This document shows positions 6,208-8,812 of a stretch of 8,812 nt of DNA, in pieces (the first letter of the stretch is position 1; the number at the start of each line of letters is the position of its first letter). The translations under genes were made by a program, and so were the position numbers. The DNA is from Actinomycetes bacterium (GTDB taxonomy: Bacteria; Actinomycetota; Actinomycetes; Actinomycetales; Microbacteriaceae): assembly GCA_023450335.1 (NCBI GenBank), contig JAEXHA010000146.1:1-8812 (forward strand). The letters run 5' to 3'. The notes under the pieces were generated by a model that saw only the letters and a program-made list of their open reading frames with translations, had not been told where the DNA came from and ran no database searches.

Positions 6208-6213
6208 ACGCTA
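6208..6213 (-). promoter_or_regulatory. Leaderless promoter -10 (TAGCGT) for the MFS gene
   Basis: TAGCGT on the minus strand is followed by GGCGGTC (seven bases) and then ATG at 6200. It is the fourth gene here with TANNNT-GG-N4/5-ATG. Confidence 0.45.
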
Positions 6214-6268
6214 GACCCGTGGCGATCGCGGCGGGAGGGGGTGGTCGCGCTGGGGGAGTGGATGCCGA

Positions 6269-6298
6269 TTGGCGGGCGGGCCCGCCGTCACGTACAAT
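6269..6298 (+). promoter_or_regulatory. Promoter of tRNA-Ser
   Basis: TTGGCG (6269-6274), an 18-bp spacer and TACAAT (6293-6298) give a near-consensus housekeeping promoter. Transcription would start only 1-3 bases ahead of the mature tRNA 5' end at 6306. The spacer contains the perfect 12-bp palindrome GGCGGGCCCGCC (6275-6286). Confidence 0.7.
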
Positions 6299-6305
6299 CG
6301 TCCGC

Positions 6306-6396
6306 GGTGACGTGTCCGAGCGGCCGAAGGTGCGACTCTCGAAAAGTCGTGTAGGGTAACCCCCTACCGTGGGTTCAAATCCCACCGTCACCGCCA
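6306..6396 (+). tRNA. tRNA-Ser(CGA), CCA encoded
   Basis: The acceptor stem GGTGACG (6306-6312) pairs with CGTCACC (6386-6392), followed by G6393 and an encoded CCA (6394-6396). The anticodon stem CGACT (6333-6337)/AGTCG (6345-6349) closes a seven-base loop with anticodon CGA at 6340-6342, reading UCG. The long variable arm GTAGGG-TAAC-CCCCTAC identifies a class II tRNA, and the T stem GTGGG/CCCAC flanks TTCAAAT. All parts are intact. This 3' end is a common integration target, which fits the recombinase remnant found next to it. Confidence 0.96.
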
Positions 6397-6569
6397 TCCG
6401 AAACCCCCGCAGATCCCTGGAAACACTGGGATCGCGGGGGTTTCTTCACGTCTGGACGGGCTCCGGTGATAACGCCGTGCTCACACTCGACTCCGAGCGC
6501 CTTGTCGAGCGCCTGAGCGACAGCGTCTAGGTCGTCATCAAACAGCCCGCCGTAGACGTCGAGGCCGTG
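6375..6569 (-). pseudogene. C-terminal remnant of a tyrosine recombinase (phage-type integrase)
   Basis: The minus-strand frame reads HGLDVYGGLFDDDLDAVAQA then LDKAL from 6569 to about 6495. This closely resembles the end of actinobacterial phage integrases, where the catalytic Tyr (here codon 6554-6552) is followed by G/A-x-LF-DDDLDAVA-x-ALD. Nothing resembling the rest of an integrase (the catalytic R and H-x-x-R boxes) precedes it; the frame upstream to 6656 is unrelated sequence. The frame then runs without a stop through the tRNA terminator and ends inside the tRNA at 6375, so the original stop is gone or was altered. The 5'-truncated fragment pointing at a tRNA 3' end is what remains after an integrated element decays. 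Recognition is by eye over about 25 residues. Confidence 0.6.
6401..6447 (+). terminator. Strong intrinsic terminator after tRNA-Ser
   Basis: AAACCCCCGC (6401-6410) pairs with GCGGGGGTTT (6434-6443), and GATCCC (6412-6417) with GGGATC (6428-6433), with one bulged A and a ten-base loop. TTTCTTC follows on the + strand. It starts five bases after the tRNA CCA. Confidence 0.85.
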
Positions 6570-6656
6570 GGCGCCTTCTCTCTGACTTTGCCCGGAGAGG
6601 ATGGCGGGAATGGACGGTCGCCGCTCGCGCTGAGCAGCGCGGCAGTGCGGCGCCAT

Positions 6657-7046
6657 TTACAGCACGAAGGATGCCGGGCCGAACGTGCGACCCCAGGCGA
6701 CAAAGGCGGCCATCGCGATGAACGCGACATCGCCGACCATGTAGCCCCATTCGCGGCGAACGGCGCGGATCACCACCGCGCCCGACATGAACATCATGAG
6801 CCCTAGTGCGGCCAGCGGCACGAGCCAGGTCGCGATGCCGAAGAGGGCGGGCAGCACGAGCCCGAGCGCGGCCGACACCTTGAGCACGCCCATGAACTTC
6901 AAAAATGGCGGGGGGAGCTGTTCTGCCCACCGTTGGCTCGGGTGGATGGCCGCGTATCTCTGCTGTGAGAGCACGAGCAGCCCGGTGCCGCCGGAGAAGT
7001 ACCCGAGGGCGAGGAAGCCGGTCACGATCCATAATGCGGTGTTCAT
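6657..7046 (-). CDS. DoxX-like four-helix membrane protein
   Basis: A 129-residue integral membrane protein with four predicted helices: about 3-26, 51-70, 72-93 and 103-120. Size and topology, plus FMGVLKVSAALGLVLP after the first loop, match the DoxX-like family (quinone or redox-linked membrane proteins of mostly unknown activity). The ATG at 7046 is chosen because AAGGAG (7058-7053) sits six bases upstream; the in-frame ATG at 7052 directly abuts the Shine-Dalgarno. It is divergent from an ECF41 sigma gene, and an ECF41-type promoter points at it, so it is the probable target of that sigma factor. It ends at TAA, 85 bases from the integrase remnant. Family is clear; biochemical role is not. 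Confidence 0.85.
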   Translation of the reverse strand: MNTALWIVTGFLALGYFSGGTGLLVLSQQRYAAIHPSQRWAEQLPPPFLKFMGVLKVSAALGLVLPALFGIATWLVPLAALGLMMFMSGAVVIRAVRREWGYMVGDVAFIAMAAFVAWGRTFGPASFVL

Positions 7047-7085
7047 CTGCATCTCCTTCCGCGGGGCGTGGGCCCCTACCCTTCA

Positions 7086-7112
7086 GACGAGGTCGCGGTC
7101 AGACTTGTGACA
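7086..7112 (-). promoter_or_regulatory. ECF41-dependent promoter of the DoxX-like gene
   Basis: On the minus strand TGTCACA (7112-7106), exactly 16 bases, then CGTC (7089-7086). This equals the TGTCACA-N16-CGTC consensus reported for ECF41 sigma factors, as I recall it. Transcription would start near 7080, giving a leader of about 34 bases with a good Shine-Dalgarno. The site lies between the sigma gene and the DoxX-like gene and overlaps the sigma gene's own upstream region. Confidence 0.8.
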
Positions 7113-7133
7113 TCGGCCGGGGAGGAGACAGGG

Positions 7134-8081
7134 GTGACGCATGCCCAGCAGTTCGAAGATCTGCGCCCGTGGCTGTTCGCCATCGCGTACCGGCTGGTGG
7201 GCAGCGTCGCAGATGCCGAAGACGCGGTGCAGGACACGTGGCTGCGATGGGCGGGTGCCGATGACGAGCCGGTGACACTCAAGCCGTATCTCGCGACGAT
7301 CATCACACGTATCTGCCTCGACCTCCTGCGCTCGGCGCGTCATCGCCGGGAGACCTATGTCGGGCCGGAACTACCTGAGCCGCTGCCGACCGGCCCGAGC
7401 GGCCTCGACCGATTCTCAGATCCGGAGCGCGCGGCCGAGCTGAGTGAGTCGGTGTCGGTCGCCTCGTTGTTGCTGCTCGAACGGCTCAGCCCGCTCGAGC
7501 GTGCGGCGTATGTGCTGCACGACGTCTTCGCGTTCGGCTTCGACGACATCGCGACGGTGCTCGAACGCTCGGCGCCCGCGTGCCGGCAGCTGGCTGCCCG
7601 GGCGCGCGTGCATCTGGCCGAGGGGCGCCGCCGCTACGACGCCGACGCCGCCCAGCACCGCGAACTGGCCCGGAGGTTCTTCGCCGCCCTGCGCGATGGC
7701 GCGATCGAGCCGTTGCAGGCGCTGCTCGCCGACGACGTCGCCGCCATCAATGACAGCGGCGGCGAAGCGGGCGGTGCCGGCGGCACCTTCCCGCGCGTCC
7801 GCATGGCGCGCATCCTCGCGGGTGCGGTCACCCCATTGCTCACGGCCGGGGCGCGCATCGAGCAACGCGAGTTCAACGGGAGCCCGGGCGCAGTGCTCAT
7901 CGATGCTGACGGCGACGTGCTGGGCACCTGGACCCTGGAGATCGCGGCGGGCGCGGTCCAGACGATCCATTCCGTCACGAATCCGCGCAAGCTGGCGCAT
8001 CTGGGGCCGGTCGGTGACCTGCACGCGATGCGCCGCGCGGCGCAAAAGGTGCGGCGGCGCGAGGGCGAGTCGTCGCGGTGA
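7134..8081 (+). CDS. ECF41-family RNA polymerase sigma factor (SigJ-like)
   Basis: Alternative sigma factor carrying its own regulatory domain instead of a separate anti-sigma factor. The 315-residue protein has region 2 (about 5-70, with VADAEDAVQDTWLRW), the ECF41 linker YVGPELPEPL (75-84, normally YVGPWLPEPL), region 4 (about 108-165, with LSPLERAAYVLHDVF and FDDIATVL) and a SnoaL/NTF2-like domain (about 175-290). The ECF41 signatures DGGGK and NPDKL appear as DSGGE (207-211) and NPRKL (283-287). A basic tail ends the protein. The GTG at 7134 is chosen because GGAGG (7121-7125) lies eight bases upstream; the in-frame GTG at 7068 would add residues with no family counterpart. A TACCCT box at 7077-7082 may be its -10. 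The divergent DoxX-like gene is the likely target. Confidence 0.93.
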   Translation: MTHAQQFEDLRPWLFAIAYRLVGSVADAEDAVQDTWLRWAGADDEPVTLKPYLATIITRICLDLLRSARHRRETYVGPELPEPLPTGPSGLDRFSDPERAAELSESVSVASLLLLERLSPLERAAYVLHDVFAFGFDDIATVLERSAPACRQLAARARVHLAEGRRRYDADAAQHRELARRFFAALRDGAIEPLQALLADDVAAINDSGGEAGGAGGTFPRVRMARILAGAVTPLLTAGARIEQREFNGSPGAVLIDADGDVLGTWTLEIAAGAVQTIHSVTNPRKLAHLGPVGDLHAMRRAAQKVRRREGESSR

Positions 8082-8101
8082 GCCGCCAGAATGCGTCGAC
8101 G

Positions 8102-8722
8102 TCATCCCTCGCGCACGGCCGCAGCCCGTCCTGCGACCGCACGCCGGGCGGCCGCCATCCGGACGTCCTCGGCGATGGCCTCCGGATGTGCGACCCGGTC
8201 GTGGCGTTCCAGCAGCGCGGTGTTGGCTCGCAGGTTGATGAGGGCGCCGCCGAGCCCCGCTGCCAGCGCTTCGCTGGCAACGCCGACGTCGGGCATGAGC
8301 GGCGGTCGCGTAAGCGCAGCGACCTCGCCGAGCAGTTCGCCGAGGTGGACGCCGGAGGAGCCCAGTTCTGCCGACGACCGCACCGCATCGGTGCCGGCCC
8401 GTCGAACCGCCTCCTCCCGACCGGGATCGTCCTCGTCCCGCGCCAGCGCAGCGCCCAGTGCGGCCGAGGCGCGCGCATCCTCCCGCGCGCGTTCGAGCGC
8501 GACGGCGCGCGCATGCGCTGCCTGCGCGCGCAGCCGTTCGTTCTCGGTGCCGTCGCCGTAGCGGAGCACCATCTCGAGGAGTGCGGCCGCCATCGCGAGC
8601 ATGACACCCGCGGCTGATCCGCCCCCGGGGGCGCCGTCGTCCTGCCCGAGCCGATCGAGCCACTCGTGAAGGGGTGCCGCCTCCGAGGCGCGCTGCGTGG
8701 GATCGGTCTGCACGTGGTCCAT
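8102..8722 (-). CDS. Cyclodeaminase/cyclohydrolase family protein (FTCD_C-like)
   Basis: A 206-residue helical protein of the formiminotransferase-cyclodeaminase C-terminal family, which includes formimidoyl-tetrahydrofolate cyclodeaminase and serine-cycle cyclohydrolase FchA. Evidence is the family signature APGGGSAAGVMLAMAAALLE (31-50), the hydrophobic MPDVGVASEALAAGLGGA (143-160) and LINLRAN (161-167), plus full family length. A folate role is therefore likely, but which one-carbon reaction it serves is unclear, since no formiminotransferase, hut or folD gene is in view. The ATG at 8722 is preferred because TTGACA at 8759-8754 predicts a start of transcription near 8724; the in-frame ATG at 8731 remains possible. 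It converges with the sigma gene, 20 bp apart. Confidence 0.82.
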   Translation of the reverse strand: MDHVQTDPTQRASEAAPLHEWLDRLGQDDGAPGGGSAAGVMLAMAAALLEMVLRYGDGTENERLRAQAAHARAVALERAREDARASAALGAALARDEDDPGREEAVRRAGTDAVRSSAELGSSGVHLGELLGEVAALTRPPLMPDVGVASEALAAGLGGALINLRANTALLERHDRVAHPEAIAEDVRMAAARRAVAGRAAAVREG

Positions 8723-8753
8723 GCGACTCATTGGGCCACGGCCCGAAGCGGGG

Positions 8754-8759
8754 TGTCAA
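8754..8759 (-). promoter_or_regulatory. -35 hexamer TTGACA for the cyclodeaminase-like gene
   Basis: A perfect TTGACA on the minus strand lies 31 bases before the ATG at 8722. The -10 is poor (CCCAAT at an 18-bp spacing), so this is tentative; the distance suggests a leaderless transcript. Confidence 0.35.
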
Positions 8760-8779
8760 CGGGGTTGTCGGGGCCCCGG

Positions 8780-8796
8780 CTGCCCGAGGGGGGCAG
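8780..8796. other. Short inverted repeat near the window end
   Basis: CTGCCC (8780-8785) GAGGG GGGCAG (8791-8796) forms a 6-bp stem, flanked on the + strand by AAAGGGGGG. On the minus strand the sequence before the stem is CCCCCCTTT. It may belong to the end of a gene beyond the window. The rest of 8732-8812 is GC-rich with no ORF. Confidence 0.25.
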
Positions 8797-8812
8797 AAAG
8801 GGGGGCTGGGCG

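Noticed and set aside
7068..7133. Longer sigma factor starting at the GTG at 7068
   Set aside because: The GGAGG at 7121 selects 7134, and the extension would span the ECF41 promoter and has no match to sigma region 2.
7416..8759. A 447-codon open frame on the - strand
   Set aside because: It is antisense to the ECF41 gene and out of frame with the cyclodeaminase-like gene, with Arg-rich composition.

Overview
The window is GC-rich (roughly 70% by eye) and its gene content and promoter style point to a Gram-positive actinobacterium, most likely Microbacteriaceae and probably Microbacterium or a close relative. This is an inference from RadA, lactate dehydrogenase and SDR sequence style, TANNNT -10 boxes placed directly in front of start codons, and frequent GGATGC/GCATCC words. 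No database search was possible.

Layout. A 5'-truncated extracytoplasmic beta-rich protein (3-488, +) is followed by a 278-bp gap. That gap holds a compact hairpin, a LacI-like palindrome and a probable small RNA (about 599-748) made of stem-loops with repeated CCCCAG loops and a terminator. A small SseB-like hypothetical gene (767-1171, +) converges on radA (1321-2688, -), a DNA-repair ATPase. Upstream of radA lie five 20-bp tandem repeats. Three further minus-strand genes follow: L-lactate dehydrogenase (2872-3822), a short-chain dehydrogenase (3900-4700) with a GntR/FadR-like operator in front of it, and a DHA2-type multidrug exporter (4806-6200). Hairpins between them suggest mostly separate transcription.

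Divergent from the exporter is a tRNA-Ser(CGA) gene (6306-6396) with its own promoter and a very strong terminator. Just beyond its 3' end is a minus-strand remnant of the C-terminus of a tyrosine recombinase, the usual trace of an element that once inserted into a tRNA gene. Next to it is a divergent pair: a four-helix DoxX-like membrane protein (6657-7046, -) and an ECF41-type sigma factor with a fused SnoaL-like domain (7134-8081, +). The intergenic region between them contains TGTCACA-N16-CGTC pointing at the DoxX gene, an exact match to the ECF41 promoter consensus as I recall it. The pair therefore reads as a self-contained regulator-plus-target module. A cyclodeaminase/cyclohydrolase-family gene (8102-8722, -) closes the window.

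How the parts work together. Most genes are housekeeping or metabolic and look independently controlled, several by leaderless promoters. The two places with real regulatory novelty are the structured RNA region at 599-748 and the ECF41/DoxX module beside the tRNA-Ser integration scar.
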